A DNA stretch of 64,000 nucleotides, from the NCBI RefSeq assembly GCF_001613795.1, contig NZ_LPVZ01000001.1, positions 1 to 64,000 of the forward strand, read 5' to 3'. The DNA comes from Thalassospira sp. MCCC 1A01148. GTDB lineage: Bacteria > Pseudomonadota > Alphaproteobacteria > Rhodospirillales > Thalassospiraceae. Both the position numbers and the translations under genes were made by a program. The notes under the pieces were generated by a model. It saw nothing but the letters and a program-made list of their open reading frames with translations. It was not told the origin of the DNA and did no database searches. Position 1 is the first letter of the stretch. The number at the start of each line of letters is the position of its first letter. Below are positions 1 through 9,309 of this stretch, piece by piece.

Positions 1-1317
1 GTGGATTTCGCGGACATCGTCCTCGGTCACGATCAGCGGCGGGCAGAGTGCAACCGTGTCATAGACATTGCGGCAAATAAGCCCATCTTCCGCGGCAAGG
101 GCGACCACCTTGGCGGCAACAGCACCCGGTTTGCCAAATGGCTGTTTGGTTTTCTTGTCTGCCATCTCAAGGCCTGCAATCAGGCCAACACCGCGGATTT
201 CACCAATCAGCGGATGATCGGCAAAGGCACGCAAACCATCCTGGAACATTGGTTCCAGACGTTTGGCATTGCCCATCAAATCGCGCTCTTCGATGATGTT
301 GAGGTTTTCCAGACCAACTGCACAGGCAACCGGATGTCCGGTGCCGGTAAAGCCGTGGCCGAAATTGCCAAGCTTGGCGGTGTTATCGGCAATCGCGTTA
401 TAGACCTTGTCATTCACCACAATCGCGGCAAGCGGCATGTAGGACGAGGTAAGCTGTTTGGATGTCACCAGAATGTCCGGCGTGAAGCCGTATTTTTCGC
501 AACCAAAGCGTTCGCCGGTCCGGCCAAAGCCGTTAATGACTTCATCGGACACGACCAGAATGTCGTACTTGTGGCAGATTTCAACCACACCCGGCCAATA
601 TCCCTCAGGCGGGGTCATCACACCACCGGCACCCATGACCGGTTCGCCGATAAAGCCAGCAATGGTTTCCGGGCCTTCGGCGATGATCGTGTCTTCAAGT
701 TCCTTCAAAAGACGCGCGGTGAATTCGGTCTCGGACTCGCCTTCTTCGCCATAGCGCCAGTAATGCGGGCAGGTCAGATGCGTCACCGGAATGGCAGGAA
801 GATCAAAGTCCTTCTGGTTGCCGGCAAGCCCGGTCAGGGAGCCCGATGCAATCGTAATCCCGTGATAGGCCTTGGTGCGCGACAGGAACTTCTTCTTTTC
901 CGGGCGACCAAGGCCATTATTCAGGAACCACGCCATCTTGACGACGGTATCGTTGGCTTCCGACCCGGAATTGGTAAAGAACACGCGGTTCAGGCCTTCG
1001 GGCGTCATTTCCACCAGCTTTTCGGCCAGACGGATCGACGGCTCATGCGCCTTGTGCGCAAAGCTGTGATAGTACGGCAGGCGTTTAAGCTGCGCATAGG
1101 CGGCATCTGCCAGACGGGTTTCGGAAAAACCGACGGCAACCGACCACAGGCCAGCCAGCCCTTCGATATATTCCTTGCCTTCGCTGTCGGTGACGCGCGC
1201 GCCATTGCCCTCGGTCATGATCATCGGGCCCTTTTCCTCATGCAGGCGCATGTTGGTATAGGGATGCATTGAGTGGGCGACGTCCGAGATGCGGAGCGAA
1301 TTCGGGCGATGGTTCAT
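1..1317 (-). CDS. class III (omega) aminotransferase, 3' end cut by window
   Basis: PLP-dependent transaminase of the class III/omega family, which moves an amino group from an amine or omega-amino acid to a keto acid. The reverse-strand frame begins MNHRPNSLRISDVAHSMHPY and stays open to the window edge (439 codons; the family is usually about 450-460 residues), so only a short C-terminal piece is missing. Visible family motifs are FTNSGSEANDT (PLP phosphate region), SDEVINGFGRTG (Asp that binds the pyridine nitrogen) and TSKQLTSSYMPLAA, which holds the Schiff-base lysine. It is transcribed in the same direction as the acetylpolyamine amidohydrolase and GntR genes upstream of it. That context suggests a role in amine or polyamine catabolism, for example putrescine-pyruvate or beta-alanine-pyruvate type activity. 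The exact substrate cannot be read from sequence. Confidence 0.9.
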   Translation of the reverse strand, partial: MNHRPNSLRISDVAHSMHPYTNMRLHEEKGPMIMTEGNGARVTDSEGKEYIEGLAGLWSVAVGFSETRLADAAYAQLKRLPYYHSFAHKAHEPSIRLAEKLVEMTPEGLNRVFFTNSGSEANDTVVKMAWFLNNGLGRPEKKKFLSRTKAYHGITIASGSLTGLAGNQKDFDLPAIPVTHLTCPHYWRYGEEGESETEFTARLLKELEDTIIAEGPETIAGFIGEPVMGAGGVMTPPEGYWPGVVEICHKYDILVVSDEVINGFGRTGERFGCEKYGFTPDILVTSKQLTSSYMPLAAIVVNDKVYNAIADNTAKLGNFGHGFTGTGHPVACAVGLENLNIIEERDLMGNAKRLEPMFQDGLRAFADHPLIGEIRGVGLIAGLEMADKKTKQPFGKPGAVAAKVVALAAEDGLICRNVYDTVALCPPLIVTEDDVREIH

Positions 1318-1426
1318 GTGAAACTCCCGTTTAAAAGATGATGCCCATGCTGGGGGCGGCGATTATGGGTGTAGTGTAATTGGTGGCGTTAAAATGCGCC
1401 ATTGGTGAGATTGCAAATGGCGCGGA

Positions 1427-2473
1427 TCAGGTTGGCTCAAGGGCCGGTGCCCGGACCCCCAGATAACCTGACAGGAACGATGCCAGCGACTTGGGCAATG
1501 CTGGCGAAAGATAACCGCCCTCTTGCACAAGAACGGTGGGGTAGCCTGCGGCCGCGATCTTTTCGCCCGCATGACGCAGCCCGTCCCAGGTTACTTTCAT
1601 GCCCATTAACGGATCATCCTCATGGGTATCAAGCCCCAGGCCAAGAACCAGCGCATCCGGCTTGAAGGCGGCGACTCGCGTCAGTGCGGTATCAATGGCC
1701 GAAAGCCAAGCCGCATCGGTGGTGGTGCGAGGGAGGGGGAGATTGAGGTTATAACCCTCACCGGCCCCCGTGCCGGTTTCCCCGGCAAAGCCGGTAAAGA
1801 ACGGGTAATAGTCCGTGGGATCCGCATGGATCGAAACCGTCAGGACATCATCACGGTCATAGAAAATATCCTGCGTCCCGTTGCCGTGATGAACATCGAT
1901 ATCCAGTACCGCAACGCGTTCATGCTTGGTGCGTAACCGTGCTGCTGCAATCGCGGCATTGTTCAAAAGACAATGACCTGCGGCAATTTCCGCACTGGTA
2001 TGATGCCCGGCCGGGCGACACAGCGCATAGGCGTGGGGCGCGCCTGCCAGCACGGCGTCCGTTGCCGCAACCGCGCAATCGGCGGCCCGCACAGCTGCCC
2101 GCCAGCTATGCTTGCCGATCGGGGCGGATGTATCGCCCATATGCCAGCCGGCACGGGCCAGAATGGTTTCCGGATAGGATGATGTGGCAGCACGGGGGAA
2201 CACATTGGGCACAACTTCCGGGCCAGCGTCGGGCAGTTTTTGCCAGTCGTCCCAGGCGGTTTCAAGGAAGTCGAGAAACCGTTTTGTATGGACGGCTTCC
2301 AGTGCCGCCTGTGGGGCAGGTGCGGGGGCAGTTACCGTAAGCGACAGCGCATCAAGCCCGGCAAGCAGAAGCCTTGCGCGTTCGGCCTGTTCGGCATTGC
2401 GCTGGATCTTGCCATAGGTCAGGCGAAACAGCGGATCATGCGTTTCGGTTTCGGGGGCGTAGAAGCATTTCAT
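1427..2473 (-). CDS. aphA: acetylpolyamine amidohydrolase (class II HDAC-like)
   Basis: Zinc-dependent deacetylase of the histone-deacetylase superfamily, expected to remove acetyl groups from acetylpolyamines or related N-acyl amines in the cytoplasm. The 348-residue length matches the bacterial polyamine deacetylases (about 341). The tandem catalytic histidines are in RPAGHH (157/158), the zinc ligands in DIDVHHGNG (Asp193, His195) and GLGLDTHEDDP (Asp282), and the active-site tyrosine in QEGGY (321). HADPTDYYPFFTG is typical of the polyamine-deacetylase branch. I start at the ATG ending at 2473, because this codon overlaps the stop of the upstream GntR gene (ATGA) and gives the canonical N-terminus MKCFYAPETETH. 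The two genes are therefore translationally coupled. Confidence 0.9.
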   Translation of the reverse strand: MKCFYAPETETHDPLFRLTYGKIQRNAEQAERARLLLAGLDALSLTVTAPAPAPQAALEAVHTKRFLDFLETAWDDWQKLPDAGPEVVPNVFPRAATSSYPETILARAGWHMGDTSAPIGKHSWRAAVRAADCAVAATDAVLAGAPHAYALCRPAGHHTSAEIAAGHCLLNNAAIAAARLRTKHERVAVLDIDVHHGNGTQDIFYDRDDVLTVSIHADPTDYYPFFTGFAGETGTGAGEGYNLNLPLPRTTTDAAWLSAIDTALTRVAAFKPDALVLGLGLDTHEDDPLMGMKVTWDGLRHAGEKIAAAGYPTVLVQEGGYLSPALPKSLASFLSGYLGVRAPALEPT

Positions 2474-3174
2474 ATAGAAGTCTTGCCTTCTTCGAGGATG
2501 CGGAACTGCTTGGTGACGATGCGTTGCGCCTCGCAAATGTGATAGCGGATCGCATCAATCGCCATCGCCGTATCTTGCGCACGCAATGCCTCAAGGATCG
2601 GCTCGTGGGTTTCCGCAATCTGGGTCGGATCATCGTAAAGCTGTCCGATCAGCATGATGCTGAATTCGGTTTCGATGGCGATCTGTTCAAACACCGTCAG
2701 GAATTTCGGGTTGCCACTGCCCGTACACATCAGACGGTGAAACTGCATGTCGGCTTCGACCTGGATGAAGATATCGGCATCAAGGGTCGCGACCCGGTGC
2801 AGTGCTTCAACCTGTGCACTAAGCGCGGCTTCCGTCTCTTCGTTCCAGTTTTGAACCAGCCGTTGGATTACCGCAATTTCGATGGCCAGACGCAGCTCAT
2901 AGAGATCATCAAGCGCCTTGGCGGAAATCTGACGTACGAAAAAGCCCCGGTTTGGTTCGGATGTCACAAGCCCCGAGCTTTCCAATAAACGTGCGGCCTC
3001 ACGGACAGGCGCGCGGCTCACACCCAGTTCGCGGGCCACAACCGATTCCGACAAACGTGCACCGGGTGCAAGCTTTCCGCTGACGATTGCCTTGCTCAGC
3101 AGTTTGGCGACGCGCTGTACGAGTCCCTCGCGATCAAGCTGTTGGAAGCCGGAAGATGGCTGTGTTTCTGTCAT
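2470..3174 (-). CDS. GntR-family (FCD/FadR-type) transcriptional regulator
   Basis: DNA-binding repressor or activator of 234 residues. The N-terminal winged helix covers about residues 15-80, with the signature GARLSESVVARELGVSRAPVREAARLLESSGLV. It is followed by an all-alpha FCD effector domain containing ELRLAIEIAVIQRLV and the metal/ligand histidine motif MQFHRLM. The ATG at 3174 places the HTH at the normal distance from the N-terminus; a longer in-frame extension upstream looks like noncoding sequence. It is divergent from the aldolase-ABC transporter genes and cotranscribed with the amidohydrolase. It probably controls both arms through the palindrome at 3272-3291. FCD proteins usually bind organic acids; the ligand here is unknown. 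Confidence 0.92.
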   Translation of the reverse strand: MTETQPSSGFQQLDREGLVQRVAKLLSKAIVSGKLAPGARLSESVVARELGVSRAPVREAARLLESSGLVTSEPNRGFFVRQISAKALDDLYELRLAIEIAVIQRLVQNWNEETEAALSAQVEALHRVATLDADIFIQVEADMQFHRLMCTGSGNPKFLTVFEQIAIETEFSIMLIGQLYDDPTQIAETHEPILEALRAQDTAMAIDAIRYHICEAQRIVTKQFRILEEGKTSI

Positions 3175-3271
3175 GTGCAAGCCTGATGAAGATGTGTCCG
3201 AGTTCTTTGTAATCAGCGCGTCGGCAATGCCAACGAATTTGTATGATTTAAAGCAGTCTAGGGAATGAATT

Positions 3272-3291
3272 GTAGATTGTCGACAATTTAC
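3272..3291. promoter_or_regulatory. candidate GntR operator palindrome
   Basis: A perfect 12-bp palindrome ATTGTCGACAAT (3276-3287) extends to a 20-bp GTA...TAC dyad with one mismatched pair. It sits in the divergent intergenic region, about 98 bp upstream of the gntR start and about 70 bp upstream of the aldolase start. Its size and AT-flanked centre fit FCD-type GntR operators. Assignment to this regulator is inference from position. Confidence 0.6.
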
Positions 3292-3360
3292 TTGACTGGA
3301 CAAAGATCATACCGCAGCCTTGAAGCAATCAAAAAAAGGCAACACGAAAGGGCGGCACTA

Positions 3361-4131
3361 ATGCGCGACGGTGCGGGTGGTCAGACGATTTCTGAAATAC
3401 GACGCGATCTGGCAGCGGCCTACCGGCTGATCTCGCTGGAGGGCATGGATGATGGCATCTATACCCATATTTCGGCACGACTCCCCTCGGGACCGGGGGG
3501 CGAACAACGCTTCCTGCTCAATCCTTATGGGCTGCGCTTTGACGAGGTCACCGCAGCCAATCTGGTTACCGTCGATGAAACCGGGGCTGTGATCGACGAC
3601 CCCTATGGCGCGGGTGTGAATGCGGCGGGCTTTACCATTCATTCGGCGGTCCACATGGCGCGTCATGATGCGGCCTGTGTGCTTCATACCCACACGGTGG
3701 CCGGGGTCGCGGTATCTTCGAACAAGGAAGGCCTTTTGCCGCTTAATCAATGGTCGGCACAGTTCTATGACCGGATCGCTTTTCATGACTACGAGGGCCT
3801 TGCCCTTAACCTTGATGAACGTGCCCGCATCGTTGCGGATCTCGGGGATAAATCGGTCATGCTTCTGCGCAATCACGGAACGTTGCTTTTGGGGCGTTCC
3901 GTTGCCGAGGCGGTCAAGCTGGCCCTAAATCTTGAACGGTCCTGCAAGGCGCAGGTGGCGGCCCTTGGCATGGGGCTGACACCGGTTGTGCTCCCGCACG
4001 AGGTTGCAGAACACACCGCTGGCCAATACCAGTCAATGTACGACTCTTTTGAAAACAAGGGCAAATCAGACCCGGAATGGGCGGCCCAACTTCGCAGGCT
4101 GGACGCCTGCGCACCGGGTTACCTCGGGTAA
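3361..4131 (+). CDS. class II aldolase/adducin family protein
   Basis: Cytosolic metal-dependent aldolase-fold enzyme of 256 residues. Zinc ligands are visible in VLHTHTVAGVAVSS (HTH) and in the C-terminal LLRNHGTLLLGRSVAEAV block (His of NHG), and SLEGMDDGIYTHIS is the usual N-terminal substrate-phosphate region. The family includes sugar-phosphate aldolases, epimerases and decarboxylases, and the substrate cannot be predicted. I chose the ATG at 3361, which follows a GAAAGGG ribosome site; an upstream in-frame ATG at 3265 would run through the candidate GntR operator. It is the first gene of the plus-strand arm and leads into the ABC importer. Confidence 0.85.
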   Translation: MRDGAGGQTISEIRRDLAAAYRLISLEGMDDGIYTHISARLPSGPGGEQRFLLNPYGLRFDEVTAANLVTVDETGAVIDDPYGAGVNAAGFTIHSAVHMARHDAACVLHTHTVAGVAVSSNKEGLLPLNQWSAQFYDRIAFHDYEGLALNLDERARIVADLGDKSVMLLRNHGTLLLGRSVAEAVKLALNLERSCKAQVAALGMGLTPVVLPHEVAEHTAGQYQSMYDSFENKGKSDPEWAAQLRRLDACAPGYLG

Positions 4132-4238
4132 TCCATTCCACCTTGTCCAATGGCGGCACATGTCGGCTTTGGACAAGGTTAATTACGCAAAACAAAAACA
4201 ACAAAAATCTGAAATCCAGAAAACAATCAGGGATTGCT

Positions 4239-5792
4239 ATGAAATACCTAAAACTGAAAGCGACTACTTTCCTAATCGCTGCTTCCTTGGCGTCGCCTTT
4301 GGCCGCCCAGGAAGCTGGCGGTCGTCTTGACATCGTTGTTCAGCCCGAACCGCCGGGACTGATGCTTGGCCTCGTTCAGAACGGCCCGACCCAGCTTGTC
4401 GCGGGTGATATCTATGAAAGCCTTCTGCGCTATGACGGCGATCTGAACCCGATGCCGAGCCTGGCCAAAAGCTGGGAGATCTCCGAAGATGGTCTGACCT
4501 ACACCTTCAAGCTTAACGAAGGTGTTAAATGGCATGACGGCGAAGATTTCACCGCAGAAGATGTTGTGTTCTCTGCCGATGTTTTCCTGCGTGAAACCCA
4601 CGCGCGTCTGCGTGCATCGCTGGCGTATGTCGAAAGCATCACCGCCCCGGATCCGATGACGGTTGTCTTCAAACTCAAGGAACCGTTTGGTCCGTTCATC
4701 AACGCCTTTGAAAACGGCACCATGCCGATCGTGCCCAAGCACATCTACGAAGGTACTGATTTCGCCAACAACCCGGCAAACGCCAATCCGATTGGCACCG
4801 GCCCGTTCAAGTTCAAGGAATGGGTCAAGGGCAGCCACATTCATCTCGTCAAGAACGAGGACTACTATGTTGATGGCCTGCCATATCTGGATGAAGTCTA
4901 CTACCGTGTGATCCCGGATGCTGCGGCCCGTGCGGTGGCGTTCGAGACCGGCGAAGTTGATGTTCTTCCGGGCGGTTCGGTCGAAAACTGGGATATCCCG
5001 CGTCTGGCCGAAATGGACGGTGTCTGTGTCACCGAAAAGGGCTGGGAATTCCTCGCACCGCTGGCATGGATGTGGCTTAACAACCGCGAAGGTCCGACCG
5101 CAAACGAGAAGTTCCGTCAGGCCGTCATGTACGCCATGGATCGTGAATTCATGCGCGACGTGGTCTGGAATGGCTATGGCAAGGTCGCGACCGGTCCGAT
5201 CGCGTCGAGCACCAATTTCTATTCCGATGACGTGACCATTTATGATCACAACCCGGAAAAGGCCAAGGAACTGCTCGCCGAGATGGGCTATGACGGCGAA
5301 CCGGTCAGCATCCTGCCGCTGCCATACGGTGAAACCTGGCAGCGCTGGGCCGAGGCTGTTCGTCAGAACCTCAGCGAAGTCGGGATCAATGTCGACATCG
5401 ACAGTGCCGATGTTGCTGGCTGGAACGAAAAAACGTCCCAGTGGGATTACGACATGGCCTTCACCTATCTCTATCAGTACGGTGATCCGGCCCTTGGTGT
5501 ATCGCGCAACTATACCGCCGATCGCATCAAGAAAGGCAGCCCGTGGAACAATGTCGAGGGCTATGAAAACCCGTCCCTTGATGAAAAATGGGCTGCTGCG
5601 GCAACCATGGTCACACCTGAAGAGCGCGAAGCAGCTTATCTCGAAATCCAGAAGGAAATCGTCGATGACGTGCCCGTTGCCTGGATGCAGGAGCTGACCT
5701 TCCCGACGATCTACCGTTGCAACGTCAACGACCTGGTGACGACGGCCATCGGTATCAATGACGGTCCGCGTAACGCCTGGATTGAAAAATGA
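4239..5792 (+). CDS. ABC transporter periplasmic peptide/opine-type substrate-binding protein
   Basis: Family 5 extracellular solute-binding protein (DppA/OppA/NikA fold), 517 residues. The start MKYLKLKATTFLIAASLASPLAAQ is a clear Sec signal peptide with cleavage near residue 24. Typical family blocks are PSLAKSWEISEDGLTYTFKL, GVKWHDGEDFTAEDVVFS and NPIGTGPFKFKEW. It delivers a small peptide, opine or similar polar compound to the permeases encoded next. The gene is followed by a strong terminator-like hairpin, which usually allows this component to be made in excess over the membrane parts. The ligand is unknown; nearby amidase, deacetylase and creatinase genes suggest an amide- or guanidino-bearing substrate. 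Confidence 0.93.
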   Translation: MKYLKLKATTFLIAASLASPLAAQEAGGRLDIVVQPEPPGLMLGLVQNGPTQLVAGDIYESLLRYDGDLNPMPSLAKSWEISEDGLTYTFKLNEGVKWHDGEDFTAEDVVFSADVFLRETHARLRASLAYVESITAPDPMTVVFKLKEPFGPFINAFENGTMPIVPKHIYEGTDFANNPANANPIGTGPFKFKEWVKGSHIHLVKNEDYYVDGLPYLDEVYYRVIPDAAARAVAFETGEVDVLPGGSVENWDIPRLAEMDGVCVTEKGWEFLAPLAWMWLNNREGPTANEKFRQAVMYAMDREFMRDVVWNGYGKVATGPIASSTNFYSDDVTIYDHNPEKAKELLAEMGYDGEPVSILPLPYGETWQRWAEAVRQNLSEVGINVDIDSADVAGWNEKTSQWDYDMAFTYLYQYGDPALGVSRNYTADRIKKGSPWNNVEGYENPSLDEKWAAAATMVTPEEREAAYLEIQKEIVDDVPVAWMQELTFPTIYRCNVNDLVTTAIGINDGPRNAWIEK

Positions 5793-5798
5793 GTCTGC

Positions 5799-5828
5799 GG
5801 GCGGGCCTCCATCGGCCCGCCCCTTTTT
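5799..5828 (+). terminator. intra-operon hairpin with T-run (attenuating terminator)
   Basis: GGGCGGGCC and GGCCCGCCC arms (9 bp, 6-nt loop) followed by CTTTTT. It lies between the binding-protein gene and the permease genes, so partial termination would lower permease and ATPase expression relative to the binding protein. Confidence 0.8.
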
Positions 5829-5880
5829 CTGACACCCCGCAGCAAGCGGGGCTTTCAAATACGGGATGCGACAGGGACAT

Positions 5881-6858
5881 ATGACCATTTTCGCTGTGAT
5901 CGCTTCGCGGCTTTCCAAGGCTATTCTGACCTTGCTGGCCATTGCGATTCTAAACTTTTTCCTCATTCATGCAGCACCCGGTGACCCGGCTGTCGTGCTT
6001 GCGGGTGAAGCCGGTGCCGCCGACGAGCAGATGATCGAACAGCTGCGCGAACGCTTCGGGCTCGATCAGCCGCTTTATGTTCAGCTTGGCAAATACATCG
6101 CTGGTATTGTGCAACTTGATCTTGGCTATTCCTTCCGCCAGGGCGCACCGGTTGCCGAACTCATTGCTGATCGGCTGCCTGCCACACTGTTGCTCACCAT
6201 GACCGCCTTTGTTGTTTCGCTTGCCTTTGGCATCGCCTTTGGCGTTGCCGCGGCTGCTCGCGTTGGCAAGCCATCCGATACTGTGCTGACGACGATGGCG
6301 CTTTTATTCTATGCAACACCACTTTACTGGCTGGCACTTATGGCTGTTTTGGTGTTTTCAGTATGGTTTGGATGGCTGCCGGGCTTCGGTTATGAAACTG
6401 TCGGTGCCAATTACACCGGTTTCGCCCGCGTCATTGATATCGCCAAACACCTGGTCCTGCCTGCCCTGACTTTGGGGCTGTTCTTCACAGCCGTTTACAT
6501 GCGGATGGCGCGTGCCTCCATGCTTGAAGTCTCGCAGCTTGATTTCGTCAAGACCGCCAAGGCCAAAGGCCTGTCTGACCCTGTCATTCGCCGCCGCCAC
6601 ATCCTGCGCAACGCCATTTTGCCGGTGGTGACACTGGCGGGTCTGCAGGCCGGTCAGCTGGTCGGCGGGGCCGTTTTGACGGAAACCGTCTTTGCCTGGC
6701 CGGGTATTGGGCGTCTGATGTTCGAAAGCTTGGCTGCACGTGACTACAACACGATTTTGGGCGTGTTCCTTGTCTCTGCCGCCATGGTGATCCTGTTCAA
6801 CATTGTGACCGACATTGTCTATCGCATTGTCGATCCCCGTATCGGAGCCCGTAGCTGA
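5881..6858 (+). CDS. ABC transporter permease (DppB type)
   Basis: Inner-membrane permease of the oligopeptide/dipeptide importer class, about 325 residues and six predicted transmembrane helices. The first helix is at ILTLLAIAILNFFLIHAAPGDP. FGLDQPLYVQLGKYIAG is the typical periplasmic start of DppB proteins, and the cytoplasmic coupling loop is DFVKTAKAKGLSDPVIRRRHILRNAILPVVT. I take the ATG at 5881 (MTIFAVIASRL) as the start; an alternative ATG 15 bp upstream is possible. It forms a heterodimer with the product of the next gene, whose start lies one base after this stop. Confidence 0.92.
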   Translation: MTIFAVIASRLSKAILTLLAIAILNFFLIHAAPGDPAVVLAGEAGAADEQMIEQLRERFGLDQPLYVQLGKYIAGIVQLDLGYSFRQGAPVAELIADRLPATLLLTMTAFVVSLAFGIAFGVAAAARVGKPSDTVLTTMALLFYATPLYWLALMAVLVFSVWFGWLPGFGYETVGANYTGFARVIDIAKHLVLPALTLGLFFTAVYMRMARASMLEVSQLDFVKTAKAKGLSDPVIRRRHILRNAILPVVTLAGLQAGQLVGGAVLTETVFAWPGIGRLMFESLAARDYNTILGVFLVSAAMVILFNIVTDIVYRIVDPRIGARS

Positions 6859-6859
6859 C

Positions 6860-7693
6860 ATGTGGAAACGTTTCAGAAGCAATATGGGCGCCATGATTGG
6901 TGTGGTCTTGCTGATCGCGGTTATCGTCATCGCCCTGATCGCCCCCTTGCTCTTTCCCGATGGGCCGTGGCAAATGGTCCAGCGCCCGTTCCTCGCCCCG
7001 TTTGCCGTTGATGGCTTGCCTTTGGGCACCGATACACTGGGCCGCAATGTTGCCGCCCAGCTGGCCTATGGTGCGCAGGTCTCCCTTTTGGTCGGGCTGG
7101 TTTCAACGCTTGTGGCACTGCTGATCGGTGTGCCGCTCGGTGCGCTGGCCGGGTTCTATGGTGGTTATGCCGATGAAGGTGCGATGCGCTTCACCGAATT
7201 CTTCCAGACCATCCCGAACTTCGCGTTGGCCATTGTGCTGGTGGCGATTTTTGAACCGACCCTGTTCTCGATCACGCTGGCGATTGCGATCGTCAGCTGG
7301 CCACCGGTTGCCCGCCTTGTGCGTGCCGAAGTCATGTCGGTCCGCACCCGCGAATTTGTTGATGCCGCACGGCTTGCCGGTCTTTCCAAACCGCGCATCC
7401 TGATCCAGCAGGTCCTGCCCAATACGGTATCCCCGATCATTGTGATGGCGTCCCTGATGGTGGCAACCGCGATCCTGCTTGAAAGCTCGCTTTCCTTCCT
7501 CGGGCTCGGTGATCCCAATGCAATGTCGTGGGGCTACATGATTGGTGCGGCCCGCACGGTCATCCGCACCAGCTGGTGGCTCAGCTTCTTCCCGGGCATT
7601 GCCATCGTGATCACTGTTTTGGCGCTCAACCTGATCGGTGAGGGACTCAATGATGCCTTCAATCCGCATCTGTCGCGAAAGGGCAAAGCATGA
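6860..7693 (+). CDS. ABC transporter permease (DppC type)
   Basis: Second permease subunit, 277 residues, with an N-terminal helix at GAMIGVVLLIAVIVIALIAPLLFP followed by the BPD transmembrane domain. The DppC hallmarks GLPLGTDTLGRNVAAQLAYGAQVSLLVG and the coupling-loop motif EFVDAARLAGLSKPRILIQQVLPNTVSPIIV are present. The ATG at 6860 leaves one base after the preceding stop. The 3' end overlaps the ATPase gene by four bases (ATGA), which indicates translational coupling. Confidence 0.93.
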   Translation: MWKRFRSNMGAMIGVVLLIAVIVIALIAPLLFPDGPWQMVQRPFLAPFAVDGLPLGTDTLGRNVAAQLAYGAQVSLLVGLVSTLVALLIGVPLGALAGFYGGYADEGAMRFTEFFQTIPNFALAIVLVAIFEPTLFSITLAIAIVSWPPVARLVRAEVMSVRTREFVDAARLAGLSKPRILIQQVLPNTVSPIIVMASLMVATAILLESSLSFLGLGDPNAMSWGYMIGAARTVIRTSWWLSFFPGIAIVITVLALNLIGEGLNDAFNPHLSRKGKA

Positions 7694-9309
7694 GTGAGAC
7701 TCTGACAGTCGAACGGCTGACCATTGGTCTGCCCGAAGGGGCGGATCGCCCCTTTGCGGTCGAAAATGTCAGCCTGACCATCAACAAGGGGGAAATCCTT
7801 TGCGTGGTCGGTGAGTCCGGCTCTGGCAAGTCGATGACGGCCAATGCCCTGATGGGGCTTCTGCCCCAGGGGGTAGAGGTCAAATCCGGCCGTGCCCTGT
7901 TTGAATCCCGCGATGTTCTGCGTCTGTCCGAGGCCGACAAACAGGCCTTGCGCGGCGCACAGATCGCGATGATCTTTCAGGAACCCATGACGGCACTGAA
8001 CCCGCTGATGCGCATTGGCGATCAGATATCCGAGGTCTTTGCCGCCCATGGTCTTTACACCCAGTCCGAACGGCGCAAACGTGCGCTTGATCTGGTGCGT
8101 GAAGTCGGCCTGCCCGACCCGGAAAAGATCATTCGGGCCTATCCGTTCCAGCTTTCCGGTGGTCAGCGCCAGCGCGCGATGATCGCCATGGCGCTTGCCC
8201 TGGAACCGAAACTCCTGATCGCGGATGAGCCGACAACCGCCCTTGATGTGACGACACAGGCACAGATCCTGAATCTTATTCTTGATCTGCGCGAACGGCG
8301 TGGCATGGCGGTGATGTTTATCACCCACGATTTTGGGGTGGTGGCCGAAATCGCCGATCAGGTGATTGTGATGCGTGAAGGCAAGGTTGTTGAACGCGGT
8401 GATGCGGCGGCAGTTCTTGATAACCCGCAGCACGAATACACCAAACGCCTGCTTGATGCGATTCCGACCGGAAAACTTCCGGAAGCCCGCGAACTAAGCG
8501 ATACACCAGCGCTTGAAATCAAGAATCTGTGCAAAACTTTCCGGACGGGTGGCGGGCTGTTCAAGCCCGTGCGCGAAGTCCGGGCGGTGGATGATGTGTC
8601 GCTCACCGTGGCACGCGGCGAGGTGCTTGGTCTGGTGGGCGAGTCAGGCTCGGGCAAATCGACCCTTGGCAGAACCGCTGTGCGCCTTGTCACGCCCGAC
8701 AGTGGGCATGTGATGGTTGGCGGTGTTGATCTTGCAGCCCTGTCCGAGGAAGAACTCCGTCGTCAGCGCAACAAGGTCCAGATGGTCTTTCAGGATCCCT
8801 ATGCCTCGCTCAATCCGCGACAGCGGATCATGGGGGCCCTGACCGACGGCCCGATCAATCGCGGCGTGCCCAAGGAACAGGCACAGGCCAAAGCCCGCGA
8901 ACTGCTTGAGATTGTCGGTCTGGGGGCTGATGCCGCCATGCGCTATCCGCACGAATTTTCCGGCGGGCAGCGCCAGCGCATCGGGATCGCCCGGGCCTTG
9001 GCAATGGAACCTGAACTGATCATCGCGGATGAGGCCGTCTCGGCCCTTGATGTGTCTATTCAGGCACAGGTGCTTGATCTGTTGCGCGAACTGCGTGAAC
9101 GGCTGTCGCTTTCAATCCTGTTCATCACACATGATTTGCGGGTTGCAGCCCAGCTGTGTGACCGGATTGCGGTGATGCAAAAGGGTCGCTTGGTTGAAAT
9201 CGGCCGGGTCGAGGACATCTTCCTGAACCCGCAGCAGGAATATACCCGCCAGCTTCTGGCTGCCGTTCCGGGTGCGGACTGGGCACAACCGGAAGAAGCC
9301 ATGGCATGA
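7690..9309 (+). CDS. fused dual-domain ABC ATPase (DppD-DppF fusion)
   Basis: Cytoplasmic ATPase of 539 residues carrying both nucleotide-binding domains of an oligopeptide importer in one chain. Domain 1 (about residues 4-260) has Walker A GESGSGKS (41-48), signature LSGGQRQR and Walker [13 protein letters not shown]. Domain 2 (about 275-530) has Walker A GESGSGKS, signature FSGGQRQR and Walker [13 protein letters not shown]. Both domains look competent for ATP binding. Each domain ends with the usual oligopeptide-ATPase tail ([11 protein letters not shown] and [12 protein letters not shown]). The gene overlaps its upstream permease and its downstream dehydrogenase by ATGA, so four genes form one tight operon. 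Confidence 0.95.
   Translation: MSETLTVERLTIGLPEGADRPFAVENVSLTINKGEILCVVGESGSGKSMTANALMGLLPQGVEVKSGRALFESRDVLRLSEADKQALRGAQIAMIFQEPMTALNPLMRIGDQISEVFAAHGLYTQSERRKRALDLVREVGLPDPEKIIRAYPFQLSGGQRQRAMIAMALALEPKLLIADEPTTALDVTTQAQILNLILDLRERRGMAVMFITHDFGVVAEIADQVIVMREGKVVERGDAAAVLDNPQHEYTKRLLDAIPTGKLPEARELSDTPALEIKNLCKTFRTGGGLFKPVREVRAVDDVSLTVARGEVLGLVGESGSGKSTLGRTAVRLVTPDSGHVMVGGVDLAALSEEELRRQRNKVQMVFQDPYASLNPRQRIMGALTDGPINRGVPKEQAQAKARELLEIVGLGADAAMRYPHEFSGGQRQRIGIARALAMEPELIIADEAVSALDVSIQAQVLDLLRELRERLSLSILFITHDLRVAAQLCDRIAVMQKGRLVEIGRVEDIFLNPQQEYTRQLLAAVPGADWAQPEEAMA

Noticed and set aside
1..1272. 423-codon plus-strand open frame at the left edge
   Set aside because: The reverse strand encodes a class III aminotransferase through the same bases; the plus frame has no family features.
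4272..5966. 564-codon reverse-strand open frame opposite the ABC binding-protein gene
   Set aside because: The plus-strand product has a signal peptide and clear family 5 motifs. The reverse frame has no recognisable domain and is a codon-bias shadow.
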